A stretch of DNA of 46,511 bases from Fundicoccus ignavus (GCF_009659375.1 NZ_WJQT01000019.1:1-46511); one strand, 5' to 3'; counted from the first letter of the stretch, positions 32,333 to 40,228 are shown. Made by a program: numbers and translations. Notes: generated by a model from the letters alone, not told the origin.

Positions 32333-33064
32333 ATGTACATTCAATTGAAAGATGCTAGTTTTGCTTACAATACTGAAGCAATCTTTAAACAATTAAACCT
32401 TAGAATCGAAAAGAATCACACCTATGTTATTCTGGGAAAATCTGGGATTGGTAAGAGTACTTTACTAAGTATACTCAAAGGATTACGTCAATTATCAGAA
32501 GGCACCATCCATTACCAAGGAACAAATCAAGATAAAATCGAAATAGTCTTTCAAGATTTGAGGCTGTTTCCTTGGCAAACAGTCAAACAAGCCTTAGAAA
32601 TGCCACTTATAATAGAAGGCGTAGCCTCAAAAGAACGTCGTTCTCGCATAACAAAATGCGTGGAACAATTTAACTTAACTGACTTAGCTACACGATACCC
32701 CAATCAGTTGAGTGGGGGACAAAAACAAAGAGTAGCGATGGCTCGTGGCCTAGTAACTCAACCGGATTTTTTGTTGTTAGACGAACCAACTTCTTTGCTC
32801 GACCAAGATACGAAAGAACATGTGCAAGATACAATCTTGCAAGCACAAAGACGTTATCGAAATGGCCTGGTTATTGTGACCCACGACACAGAAGAGGCGG
32901 CTTACTTAGGTGAAACGATATTAGTTGTTGAGTCTGAGACGTTAACGTTGATAGATAACCCAATTTTTCATTTAGAAAAACGCCGTGATCATTTAGCTTT
33001 TTATGAATTTTCTCTAGAATTAAAGCAAAGATTAAAAAAGGGGGAAAGGAATGAAAAGAATTAG
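32333..33064 (+). CDS. ABC transporter ATP-binding protein (SsuB/TauB-like)
   Basis: This 243-residue ATPase is of the nitrate/sulfonate/taurine-type importer group. Walker A is GKSGIGKST (35-43), Q-loop FQDLRLFPW (73-81), signature LSGGQ (126-130), Walker B FLLLDEP (146-152), and the switch histidine lies in VTHDTEEA. The phrase LFPWQTV is characteristic of SsuB/TauB/ThiZ. The gene overlaps the following permease start by 14 bases, so the two are translated together. The ribosome site (GTGAG) is weak. Its partner binding-protein gene is divergent. Confidence 0.88.
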   Translation: MYIQLKDASFAYNTEAIFKQLNLRIEKNHTYVILGKSGIGKSTLLSILKGLRQLSEGTIHYQGTNQDKIEIVFQDLRLFPWQTVKQALEMPLIIEGVASKERRSRITKCVEQFNLTDLATRYPNQLSGGQKQRVAMARGLVTQPDFLLLDEPTSLLDQDTKEHVQDTILQAQRRYRNGLVIVTHDTEEAAYLGETILVVESETLTLIDNPIFHLEKRRDHLAFYEFSLELKQRLKKGERNEKN

Positions 33065-33773
33065 TCAATTTTTGGGTGGCTTCGTTTCCTTAATCATTCT
33101 CTGGTGGCTGATGAGTTATTTATTAGATAACCGCAGTCTACCGACCCCTTGGCTAACATTTGAGCGCATGACAGAATTTGGATTCGATATGTGGCGCCAT
33201 ACTGCAGCAAGTGCACTGAGAATTCTAACCGCCTTAAGTTTAGCATTAGTGTTTGGAGTACCTTTAGGTATCTTATGGGGTGTTTCAAATTATTTTAACA
33301 GATTATTTGGTCCACTTATTTATTTATTATACCCGATACCCAAAGTGGCCTTTTTACCAATCTTTATGATTTTCTGGGGCTTAGGTAACACATCTAAAAT
33401 CATGTTAATTTTCTCTGTCATTATTATTCAAGTCATCGTGTCGATTAGAGACGCCGTTCAAAGCATCCCGCCTAATTATTTCGAATTGATGGCAAACTAT
33501 AAGAGCAATTTTAAACATCAATTGCGATTTTTAATTATACCTGCAATCTTACCTGCAATCATTTCAAGTTTACGTGTTAGTATTGGCATCGGCTTAGCTT
33601 CGTTGTTTTTTGCAGAAAACTACAGCACTAGATATGGCCTAGGTTATTTAATTCTGAGTGCGTGGTCGAAAATGGACTACCCGCAGATGCTAGCTGGCAT
33701 TTTGTTGATTTCGTTACTAGGTTATTTATTTTTCCAGTCGTTAGATATATTGGAGATGAAACTTAAGCATTAA
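33051..33773 (+). CDS. ABC transporter permease (SsuC/TauC/ThiX-like)
   Basis: This 240-residue inner-membrane subunit has about six helices and belongs to the binding-protein-dependent transport family. The cytoplasmic EAA-like loop is recognisable around NYFELMANYKSNFKHQLRFLIIPAILPAIISSLRVSIGIG. PIPKVAFLPIFMIFWGLG is typical of sulfonate and thiamine-precursor permeases. RBS GGGGGAAAGG lies inside the ATPase gene. It forms a complete importer with the ATPase and the divergent binding protein; the substrate is undetermined. Confidence 0.88.
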   Translation: MKRISQFLGGFVSLIILWWLMSYLLDNRSLPTPWLTFERMTEFGFDMWRHTAASALRILTALSLALVFGVPLGILWGVSNYFNRLFGPLIYLLYPIPKVAFLPIFMIFWGLGNTSKIMLIFSVIIIQVIVSIRDAVQSIPPNYFELMANYKSNFKHQLRFLIIPAILPAIISSLRVSIGIGLASLFFAENYSTRYGLGYLILSAWSKMDYPQMLAGILLISLLGYLFFQSLDILEMKLKH

Positions 33774-33911
33774 TCAAATATGGTATAAAACAAATAAAGC
33801 ATTGTAATACGTTCAAATTCATATTATAATATTCTTTGTATCTTAACAGAATTTTCATAAATATATGATAAAATTTAAAAATTAGGATGAGAATAAGGAG
33901 GATTATAACAA

Positions 33912-35300
33912 GTGAAGAGATTTGCGAAACCAATTTCTGTTGGATTAGCTGCTATTGGTATTATTTATTTATTGGGCTTTCTTTTTTATAGCACGCGCTT
34001 CCAAGCTAATTCGCTATACGCAGGCAGTGATATTAGTCATTTAACTATCGAACGTGCTAAAGAACAATTAGAATCAGACTTCGAGAATAACAAGGTTCAA
34101 TTGCTCGAAAATGGTAACATTGTGGGTGAGTTAGCCCTAGGACAAATTTATTCAGACTTTGATCCTGCGGCAGACCTAGAAACAGCATTGTCCGAACAAA
34201 ACGCTGGTTTATGGTTGGGTGGACTATTCAATAATCAGCCAATCAAAGGTAGAAATTTGAATGAAGTTTCAGTCGATGAAGCAAAAATAGCAACTGTATT
34301 AGAAACGATTGGTATTGATAACTCAAATCGCAGCGAGACTCAAAATGCTAGCCTTAATTACACAGAAGAAACCGGCTTTACGATTCAAGAAGAAGCAGTT
34401 GGCACCCAAATTAATCTCGCAGCATTGAGTCAAGCAATTATTGAAGCTTTAAGTCATAATGAAGCGAGTATCGAATTAAGCGATTATTATTATCAACCAA
34501 CAGTGACTGCAGAAGATGAAAGTATTGTTACTAAATGGCAACAAGTGAAACGCCTGTCTGATACTAAAATAACTTATACAATGTCAGGTCAGGAAGTGAC
34601 GATACCTGCTGTCGAAATTGAGAAATGGATATTCTTCAATAGTAATGGCGATGCTTACTTGGATGAAGCAAGTGTCCAAGCTTATGTAGCTGAATTAGAT
34701 GCTCAATATGCATCCTTATATCAACCCCGACAGTTTCAGTCAACGCTACAAGGTGTTGTGACCATCGATCCACAAATTTATGGTTGGACCTTTGATTATG
34801 AAGCAGAGACGGCAGCGTTGATTTCTGAAGTTTATGCGGGTGAAGACGTTAAACGTCAGCCACATTATAAAGGAAATATTTTTAATAATGATATTACCCA
34901 AGCAGATGATATCGGTAATACCCATGTCGAAATTGATTTGAATTTCCAAATGTTATACGTTTATATTGACGGTGAAATGATGTTATCTACACAAGTAGTA
35001 ACAGGTTTACCACCATTGATGGAAACAATTCCTGGCGCTTGGCATATTCTTTATAAAGAAAGAGATGCGACGCTAGAGGGCTTTAATATTCAAGTTGAAA
35101 AAGAATACTCAACCCCTGTAGAATATTGGATTCCGTTTGATTGGGAAGGAATGGGAATGCATGATGCTTGGTGGCAATCAACCTTTGGCGGGAATGTTTG
35201 GACCTATGCAGGGTCAAACGGCTGTATCAATATCCCTGTTGATGTTATGCCGAAATTGTTTGATTTAGTCGAAACGGGTATGCCAGTTATTATTTTCTAA
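33912..35300 (+). CDS. L,D-transpeptidase (YkuD family) with PG-binding-4 domain
   Basis: This 462-residue cell-wall enzyme is anchored by an N-terminal helix (residues 8-27, PISVGLAAIGIIYLLGFLFY). The middle (about 40-320) contains the PG_binding_4/YoaR-type module found in Firmicute L,D-transpeptidases. The YkuD catalytic domain covers about 338-462, with H417 (GMHDAWW) and nucleophile C438 in GSNGCINIP. Such enzymes make 3-3 cross-links or attach proteins to peptidoglycan and resist most beta-lactams. The start is GTG with AAGGAGG upstream. A perfect terminator follows. It stands alone within the block between khpA and rimM. Confidence 0.92.
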   Translation: MKRFAKPISVGLAAIGIIYLLGFLFYSTRFQANSLYAGSDISHLTIERAKEQLESDFENNKVQLLENGNIVGELALGQIYSDFDPAADLETALSEQNAGLWLGGLFNNQPIKGRNLNEVSVDEAKIATVLETIGIDNSNRSETQNASLNYTEETGFTIQEEAVGTQINLAALSQAIIEALSHNEASIELSDYYYQPTVTAEDESIVTKWQQVKRLSDTKITYTMSGQEVTIPAVEIEKWIFFNSNGDAYLDEASVQAYVAELDAQYASLYQPRQFQSTLQGVVTIDPQIYGWTFDYEAETAALISEVYAGEDVKRQPHYKGNIFNNDITQADDIGNTHVEIDLNFQMLYVYIDGEMMLSTQVVTGLPPLMETIPGAWHILYKERDATLEGFNIQVEKEYSTPVEYWIPFDWEGMGMHDAWWQSTFGGNVWTYAGSNGCINIPVDVMPKLFDLVETGMPVIIF

Positions 35301-35302
35301 AA

Positions 35303-35342
35303 CAAACTAAAAGCTAGGGTTTAAACCTTAGCTTTTAGTTTG
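35303..35342 (+). terminator. Terminator of the L,D-transpeptidase gene
   Basis: AAACTAAAAGCTAGG pairs fully with the mirror arm CCTTAGCTTTTAGTTT around a TTTAAA loop. The stem is long and the tail U-rich. It may work in both directions. Confidence 0.85.
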
Positions 35343-35350
35343 AAATATAT

Positions 35351-35392
35351 TGTAAGCGCTTCATGTGTTTTTATGTTTGAATAAGTTATAAT
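35351..35392 (+). promoter_or_regulatory. cre-like site and -10 box upstream of the hydratase/tautomerase pair
   Basis: TGTAAGCGCTTCAT (35351-35364) contains the perfect CcpA core TGTAAGCGCTT. A TATAAT lies at 35387-35392, with only a weak -35 17 bp upstream. CcpA control of the downstream operon is suggested. Confidence 0.55.
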
Positions 35393-35438
35393 AATAATGC
35401 CAATTGTTTTTAAAATCTAAAAGAAAGTAGGAATGTGA

Positions 35439-36221
35439 ATGAAGCAATCAGAAATTTTGGAAGCTGCTCAATATGTCTATCATGGAGAAAAGTATAAGCA
35501 CGAAATTGTAAAGTTAACCGCCGACAAATGGCCGAATTTAACAGTCGAAGAGGCTTATCAAATTCAAAAAGAAGTGCTAAAATTAAGAGAAGCGGATGGG
35601 CATACAATTTATGCGCCTAAAATGGGCTTGGCGTCTAAGGCTAAATGGGAACAAATGGGCGTTGATTCACCAATTGTTGGCTACGTATTCAAGGACATGT
35701 TGGAGGAAAACTTTATTGTCAAAGTTTCAGATTACATTCATCCCAAAATAGAACCAGAAATCTCCTTCGTGATGAAAAATGAAATTTCAGGCGATGTAAC
35801 GATAGAAGAAGTGCTTGAGAATACGGACTACATTTTAAGTAGTGCCGAAGTGATTGATAGTCGCTATCTAAATTTTGACTTCACTTTAACCGATGTCATT
35901 GCTGATAATACTTCAGCTAGCGGGGCAGTTTTCGGCGTTGAAAAATATCCTGTTGAGCAATTAGACTTAGTGACTGAAAAAGCCGTCTTTAAATTGAATG
36001 GTGATGTGGTCGTTGAAGGAACAGGTGAAGCAGTATTAGGCCATCCAGCATTGGCTATCGTGGAGTTAGCGAAACATTTAGCTAAAGAAGGTAAAACAGT
36101 TCCGACAGGTGTTCCTATTATGACCGGTGGTATGACATCAGCTGTCTTAATTAAACCCGGTGACGAGGTAGAAATTAGTTATACGAATTTAGAAACAATT
36201 AAAATTAAAGTTGAAAAATAG
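35439..36221 (+). CDS. 2-oxopent-4-enoate hydratase / 4-oxalocrotonate decarboxylase family
   Basis: This 260-residue enzyme of the MhpD/DmpE/DmpH group (FAH superfamily) hydrates 2-hydroxypentadienoate or decarboxylates 4-oxalocrotonate in the meta-cleavage pathway of aromatics. Metal ligands are visible: E105 and E107 (KIEPEIS) and E137 (SSAEVIDSRY). The active-site lysine region is APKMGLASKAKW. It is followed 11 bp later by a 4-OT-type tautomerase, whose product is the substrate of 4-oxalocrotonate decarboxylase, so that activity is favoured. No ring-cleavage dioxygenase or other pathway gene is in the window. Possibly CcpA-regulated. Confidence 0.87.
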   Translation: MKQSEILEAAQYVYHGEKYKHEIVKLTADKWPNLTVEEAYQIQKEVLKLREADGHTIYAPKMGLASKAKWEQMGVDSPIVGYVFKDMLEENFIVKVSDYIHPKIEPEISFVMKNEISGDVTIEEVLENTDYILSSAEVIDSRYLNFDFTLTDVIADNTSASGAVFGVEKYPVEQLDLVTEKAVFKLNGDVVVEGTGEAVLGHPALAIVELAKHLAKEGKTVPTGVPIMTGGMTSAVLIKPGDEVEISYTNLETIKIKVEK

Positions 36222-36232
36222 GAGATGTATTT

Positions 36233-36406
36233 ATGCCATATGTAAGAATCCAACTAAAATCAGGTCGTACAGAAGAACAAAAAGCAAAATTAGCCAAAGA
36301 AATCATTGATTTGATGGAAGAAACAGACTTCGCTAAACGTGATGCGATTCGCGTGATTTTCGAAGACATGTTGCCACATGATTTGTATTCTGGCGCTGAA
36401 ATTTAA
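36233..36406 (+). CDS. 4-oxalocrotonate tautomerase family protein
   Basis: This 57-residue protein (after the initiator Met) starts with Pro-2 (MPYVRIQLKSGR), the catalytic N-terminal proline of the 4-OT/tautomerase superfamily, and carries RTEEQKAKLAKEI typical of the first helix. Such enzymes are hexamers that ketonise 2-hydroxymuconate-like dienols. RBS AGGAG precedes the ATG, and the gap from the hydratase gene is 11 bp, so the two form an operon ended by the terminator at 36420. The arginine normally at position 11 appears as R13 in this spacing. True substrate unknown. Confidence 0.87.
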   Translation: MPYVRIQLKSGRTEEQKAKLAKEIIDLMEETDFAKRDAIRVIFEDMLPHDLYSGAEI

Positions 36407-36419
36407 AGCAGTTAAGTAT

Positions 36420-36456
36420 AAAGCAGGTACTTCTAAAAAGAGGTGCCTGCTTTTTG
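36420..36456 (+). terminator. Terminator of the hydratase/tautomerase operon
   Basis: AAGCAGGTACTTCT / AGAGGTGCCTGCTT with an AAAA loop, followed by TTTTT. Confidence 0.88.
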
Positions 36457-36489
36457 CATGTTGATAGCATAAGTAATTGTGAGTTCAGG

Positions 36490-36690
36490 TAATTATGATT
36501 GCAGTTGTGCTTCGCTTAGAGTGTTGGCTTTCCAAGGCGGTGGTCGCTCTCAAAGCCTCATTGATGTTCGTGCTTTACCAGCTCAATCGACTAGGCTCTG
36601 ATTACTTCGCTTCGTTCAAACTCAAAGCAGCTGCGCCGATTGTCCTATGTACCGCTTTGAAAAACATCACTCTATGCTTCGCGAGGTAGT
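36490..36690. repeat. Dispersed hairpin repeat, copy R6
   Basis: It retains GTGCTTCGCTTAGAGTGTTG, TCCAAGGCGGTGGTCGCTCT, AAAGCCTCATTGATGTTCGT and the inner-stem pair AATCGACTAGGCT / AGCTGCGCCGATT, then CCGCTTTGAAAAACA. The left AATATAAG boundary is not preserved. It directly precedes the palindromic array at 36749. A small frame inside is not a gene. Confidence 0.72.
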
Positions 36691-36748
36691 TAAAATAGAA
36701 AATTAGCAAATAAGTTTGAGATTTTTTTTGCATAGCTAGTCGTTCCAT

Positions 36749-37187
36749 TTCAATGTTTAAACTCGCGGGTTGAGTTTGAACATTGAGGGCTTCAATCATC
36801 AAACTCGGAGACTGAGTTTAAACATTGAACGGAAAACATCACCTCTGAGGTGATACCTAACTCTTCTTTTTGTCTATAAACTTGATTTTTCGTCAGTTTT
36901 AGTAGCTAAATCAACCGAAATTCATTTCAATGTTCAAACTCGCGGGTTGAGTTTGAACATTGAGGGCTTTAATCATCAAACTCAGAGTCTGAGTTAACAC
37001 ATTGAACGGAAAACATCACCTCTGAGGTGATACCTAACTCTTCTTTTTGTCTATAAACTTGATTTTTCGTCAGTTTTAGTGGCTAAATTAACCGAAATCC
37101 ATTTCAATGTTTAAACTCGCGGTTCGAGTTTGAACATTGAGGGCTTCAATCATTAAACTCGGAGACTGAGTTTAAACATTGAACGGA
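36749..37187. repeat. 177-bp tandem repeat array of palindromes (about 2.5 units)
   Basis: Units start at 36749, 36926 and 37103, exactly 177 bp apart; the third is cut after 85 bp. Each begins with a near-perfect 38-bp palindrome (TCAATGTTYAAACTCGCGG and its mirror ending GTTTGAACATTGA). Then comes GGGCTTYAATCAT, a second dyad AAACTCGGAGACTGAGTTT running into AAACATTGAACGGA, a small CATCACCTCTGAGGTGAT stem, and a T-rich linker. No ORF. The array lies between convergent genes (tautomerase operon and sodC-like). Confidence 0.9.
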
Positions 37188-37225
37188 CTTAAATAGAATA
37201 CCCCAATTTAACAATAAGCAAAAAA

Positions 37226-37257
37226 ATAACGGGACAGCTCATTGCTAATCCCGTTAT
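37226..37257 (-). terminator. Terminator of the sodC-like gene
   Basis: ATAACGGGA pairs with TCCCGTTAT. On the minus strand it is followed by a TTTTTT run just after the stop codon. Confidence 0.8.
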
Positions 37258-37275
37258 ATTTTATATCAGTAATAA

Positions 37276-38301
37276 TTATTCTTCAGAGCTAGACTCATCA
37301 TCTCGTGCTTCATCATCAGAACTTTCTTTAGATGAACTACTTCTTGATGAACTTTCTTTTTCAGAACTCGACTCAGAACTATCCTCTTTACTCTCTTCGC
37401 TTTCTTCAGAACTTTCCTCGACTTGCTCGCTTTCTTCAGTTTCAGCACTTAATGGAGCAAAGATGACACCACCAATCATAGCATAGCCAGAGGTTCCAAT
37501 TGGTTGTGTCTCATAATCATCTGGACCTTCATGAATAATTAATGAAGTACCATTTTCAGTGCGTAAAGTGTAAGGTGCATCTGGATCTAATGATACATTG
37601 GAAACAACTAGGACAATGTCCACTTTCCCGTCTTTACCGACTACCAAGTTAGGGAAGTCACCTAAGTGAGGTCCACCCTCAGCATAAATACCATGATCGG
37701 CACCTGTGGGATTGAAGTGACCGAGAGCATCCATGAAAGTAGGGGGAGTAGCTTGACCATATTCATGGATATGGAAGCCATATTCACCTTCCTCTAAACC
37801 TTCAAGTTCTAAGGTCAAAATCACACCATTAGCCGCTTCTTCAAAAGTAGCCGTTCCCATACTGTCGCCGTCTTTGTTAATCATGTCGACTACTACAGGT
37901 TCAATCTTATCTTCTGCAACTTCAGTCGATTCACTGTCATCACTTTCATTGGCTTCTTCTTCAGAACTAGTTTCCGCGTCATCACTCTCGCTGGCTTCTT
38001 CTTCAGAACTAGTTTCCGCGTCATCACTTTCGCTAGTTTCTTCCTCAGAACTAGTTTCCGCATCATCACTAGTTTCGGATTCAGAACTTTCGGATTTAGT
38101 TTCTTCAGATGTTTCAGTCGTATCTTCAACTTCTTCTTCTTCTTCTATAACTTCCTCGGGTACATCACTTTCATCGATTGTAATTTGTGTCTCGGCAACA
38201 TCAGTATTCACTGATGAAGTAGCAGGTTCCTCATTGTTGGCACAAGCAACTAAAAGTAGGGCAGCGCTAGAAAGCAACATAATTTTCAAGTTTTTCTTCA
38301 T
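37276..38301 (-). CDS. Cu/Zn superoxide dismutase-like lipoprotein with acidic Ser-rich arms
   Basis: This 341-residue extracellular lipoprotein has lipobox LVAC (Cys20 lipidated). An acidic Ser/Glu/Asp arm (about 60-130) contains three 14-residue tandem repeats (SDDAETSSEEE-x3). A SodC domain (about 135-285) follows, then a second Ser/Glu-rich tail. Metal ligands are present: H177 and H179 (FHIHEY), H195 (GHFNP), H203, H212 and D215 (GPHLGD), H257 (LIIHEGPDDY). The usual disulfide cysteines are both absent, and the active-site arginine position (SGERIACG in typical SodC) reads SGYAMIGG, Ala at 274. Superoxide activity is therefore doubtful. The ATG at 38301 with AAAGGAG is preferred over a TTG two codons earlier. 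Confidence 0.85.
   Translation of the reverse strand: MKKNLKIMLLSSAALLLVACANNEEPATSSVNTDVAETQITIDESDVPEEVIEEEEEVEDTTETSEETKSESSESETSDDAETSSEEETSESDDAETSSEEEASESDDAETSSEEEANESDDSESTEVAEDKIEPVVVDMINKDGDSMGTATFEEAANGVILTLELEGLEEGEYGFHIHEYGQATPPTFMDALGHFNPTGADHGIYAEGGPHLGDFPNLVVGKDGKVDIVLVVSNVSLDPDAPYTLRTENGTSLIIHEGPDDYETQPIGTSGYAMIGGVIFAPLSAETEESEQVEESSEESEESKEDSSESSSEKESSSRSSSSKESSDDEARDDESSSEE
37945..38070 (-). repeat. Three 42-bp tandem repeats inside the sodC-like gene
   Basis: Each 42-bp unit encodes SDDAETSSEEE plus three variable residues (TSE, ASE, ANE). The near identity of the DNA suggests recent duplication, so the copy number may vary among strains. Confidence 0.85.
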
Positions 38302-38469
38302 AGGCAAGGACTCCTTTTCTTATATTAAGTTCATCTTACCAAAATACGAAAACGCATTCAATGAATTGAACACAGTCAAAGATTGAATAATCAATAGCTG
38401 GTATGTTGTGGAAAGGGTTAGAGATTTGGTATACTAGGAAGGAATTTGAAAAAAGTGAGGCATACATAT

Positions 38470-38997
38470 ATGAAAGAAGTTCGCATTGCGCGTATCGTTA
38501 ATACATTTGGAGTACGTGGCCAAATTAAAGTAATTTCAGAAACTGACTTTGAAGAAGAAAGATTTAAAGTAGGACAAAAAGTTAGCGTTGTAAAAGATGA
38601 TCAATTATTAGATGAAGTAACCATCGCATCTTCTCAATTACATAAAGGTACTTACATAATGGGATTTGAAGAATACCATAACATCAACCAAATTGAACAT
38701 TTCAAGGGTGGTTGGTTAGTGATTGATGGAAAAGAACAACAAGCATTACCTGAGGATGAATTTTATCAACATCAGATTGTAGGTTTAGATGTAGTAACAA
38801 CTGAAGGAAAAGATTTGGGGACAATCAAAGAAATTCTAAGTTTAGGTTCAAACGATGTCTGGGTAGTGAAGCGTCGTGAAGCTAAGAAAAAGGACGCTTT
38901 AATTCCTTATATTGAAGATGTGGTAAAAGAAGTTGATTTAACTAAAGGTGAAGTGTTGGTTGAATTAATGGAAGGATTGATTGACGATGAAGATTGA
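38470..38997 (+). CDS. rimM: Ribosome maturation factor RimM
   Basis: This 175-residue protein binds S19 and assists 16S rRNA maturation of the 30S head. The N-terminal RimM beta-barrel shows VRIARIVNTFGVRGQIKV (residues 3-20), and the C-terminal PRC-barrel domain includes QIVGLDVVTTEGKDLGTIKEIL and DALIPYIEDVVKEVD. The start at 38470 is chosen on family alignment; an upstream TTG at 38446 would sit too close to its AGGAAGGA. A TATACT at 38430 marks a new promoter. This gene normally continues the rpsP-khpA transcript but is 14.5 kb away here. It overlaps trmD by 11 bases. Confidence 0.95.
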   Translation: MKEVRIARIVNTFGVRGQIKVISETDFEEERFKVGQKVSVVKDDQLLDEVTIASSQLHKGTYIMGFEEYHNINQIEHFKGGWLVIDGKEQQALPEDEFYQHQIVGLDVVTTEGKDLGTIKEILSLGSNDVWVVKRREAKKKDALIPYIEDVVKEVDLTKGEVLVELMEGLIDDED

Positions 38998-39715
38998 TGT
39001 GTTGACCCTCTTTCCTGATATGTTTGGTCCAATGAACCAATCTTTAATGGGATCAGCTCAAGAGAAGGGCATCATTGAATTTCAAACGCATGATTTCCGT
39101 CAGTTTGCGGTGAATAAACACGGTCATGTTGATGATTATCCATATGGCGGAGGCGCGGGTATGTTGTTACAAGTACAGCCAATTGTTCAAACACTCGAAT
39201 CGATTCAACCAGCAGAAGATGCCCGTATTATTTTAATGGATCCTACAGGTGTGCCTTTTTCTCAAGAAATTGCTCAAGAGTGGTCATCTGCTTCACAATT
39301 AGTGTTTATTTGTGGTCATTATGAAGGGTTTGACGAGAGAGTCCGTAGTTATGTGACGGATGAAGTTTCTTTAGGTGATTATGTTTTAACAAATGGTGAG
39401 TTACCAACGATGGTGATGGTTGATGCGACGGTGCGTTTAATACCTGAAGTAGTTGGTAATGCAGATTCAATTGTCAATGAATCCCACCAGAATAATCTAT
39501 TAGAGCAGCCCCAATATACACGACCACGTGAATTTCGTGGTCAAGAAGTTCCTGAAGTTCTTTTAAGTGGACATCATGAGAATATAGAAATTTGGAAACG
39601 ACGTGAAGCAATTCGTAGAACTTGGGAGCGTCGACCAGACTTATTGGAAAAGGCTGATTTGGCTCCAGAAGAGCTACAATGGTTAGAATCTATCAAAAAA
39701 GAAACATCAGAATAA
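38987..39715 (+). CDS. trmD: tRNA (guanine-37-N1)-methyltransferase
   Basis: TrmD methylates G37 of tRNAs that read CNN codons, using S-adenosylmethionine, and prevents +1 frameshifts. The 242 residues contain the SPOUT knot motifs IFICGHYEGFDERV and DEVSLGDYVLTNGELP, and the C-terminal linker and helices (HHENIEIWKRREAIRRTWERRPDLL). The family start MKIDVLTLFPDMF fixes the ATG at 38987, inside the end of rimM (11-base overlap), so the two are translationally coupled. rplS follows 153 bp later with its own promoter. Confidence 0.96.
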   Translation: MKIDVLTLFPDMFGPMNQSLMGSAQEKGIIEFQTHDFRQFAVNKHGHVDDYPYGGGAGMLLQVQPIVQTLESIQPAEDARIILMDPTGVPFSQEIAQEWSSASQLVFICGHYEGFDERVRSYVTDEVSLGDYVLTNGELPTMVMVDATVRLIPEVVGNADSIVNESHQNNLLEQPQYTRPREFRGQEVPEVLLSGHHENIEIWKRREAIRRTWERRPDLLEKADLAPEELQWLESIKKETSE

Positions 39716-39751
39716 ATTAATAAGTATTTTGAAAAAATCAAGTAAAAAACC

Positions 39752-39840
39752 TTTACAAGTAAAAATATTCTAGTATAATAGTAAAAGTGGTCGAGAGACC
39801 CTTAATTAACGATATTCCGCTAAATAGGCAGATCTATTTA
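39752..39840 (+). promoter_or_regulatory. rplS promoter and probable L19 leader
   Basis: TTTACA (39752-39757) / TATAAT (39774-39779) have a 16-bp spacer. The 5' leader contains two compact hairpins: GGTC-GAGA-GACC (39789-39800) and AAATAG-GCAGAT-CTATTT (39822-39839). Two small hairpins ahead of rplS are the layout of the Firmicute L19 leader (r-protein autoregulation). The Rfam assignment is by layout only. Confidence 0.6.
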
Positions 39841-39868
39841 AGAATGTTTGTTGAAAGGAGAAAAAAAC

Positions 39869-40216
39869 ATGAGTAAATTAATTGATCAAATTACTTCAGC
39901 TCAGTTACGTAACGATGTTCCTGATTTCCGCCCTGGAGATACAGTTCGTGTACACGCAATGATCGTGGAAGGCGAACGTGAACGTATCCAATTATTCGAA
40001 GGTTTAGTAATTAAACGTCGTGGTGCTGGTATCAGCGAATCTTATACTGTTCGTAAAATTTCTAACGGCGTAGGTGTAGAACGTACATTCCCTGTACATA
40101 CTCCACGTGTTGCTAAATTAGAAGTTGTACGTAAAGGTAAAGTACGTCGTGCTAAATTATACTACATTCGTGCTCTTTCTGGTAAAGCTGCTAGAATTAA
40201 AGAACGCGGAAGATAA
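39869..40216 (+). CDS. rplS: 50S ribosomal protein L19
   Basis: This 115-residue L19 lies at the 30S-50S interface. The pattern is clear: [28 protein letters not shown], then [26 protein letters not shown] and a C-terminal [25 protein letters not shown]. The start is the ATG at 39869 after AAAGGAG. It has its own promoter and leader, and a terminator follows. Its position after trmD is the standard order. Confidence 0.97.
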   Translation: MSKLIDQITSAQLRNDVPDFRPGDTVRVHAMIVEGERERIQLFEGLVIKRRGAGISESYTVRKISNGVGVERTFPVHTPRVAKLEVVRKGKVRRAKLYYIRALSGKAARIKERGR

Positions 40217-40228
40217 TTATCTCAAGAA

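Noticed and set aside
36495..36802. Small ORFs around repeat R6
   Set aside because: Same reason: frames through repeat DNA, not conserved between copies, with no ribosome sites.
36749..37187. CRISPR array
   Set aside because: The units are 177 bp and fully repeated with no unique spacers of regular size, and no cas genes are in the window.
37874..38386. Serine-rich 170-residue ORF on the plus strand opposite the SOD-like gene
   Set aside because: It is the mirror of the acidic Ser/Glu repeat codons of the minus-strand gene; it has no ribosome site and the lipoprotein on the other strand is clearly real.
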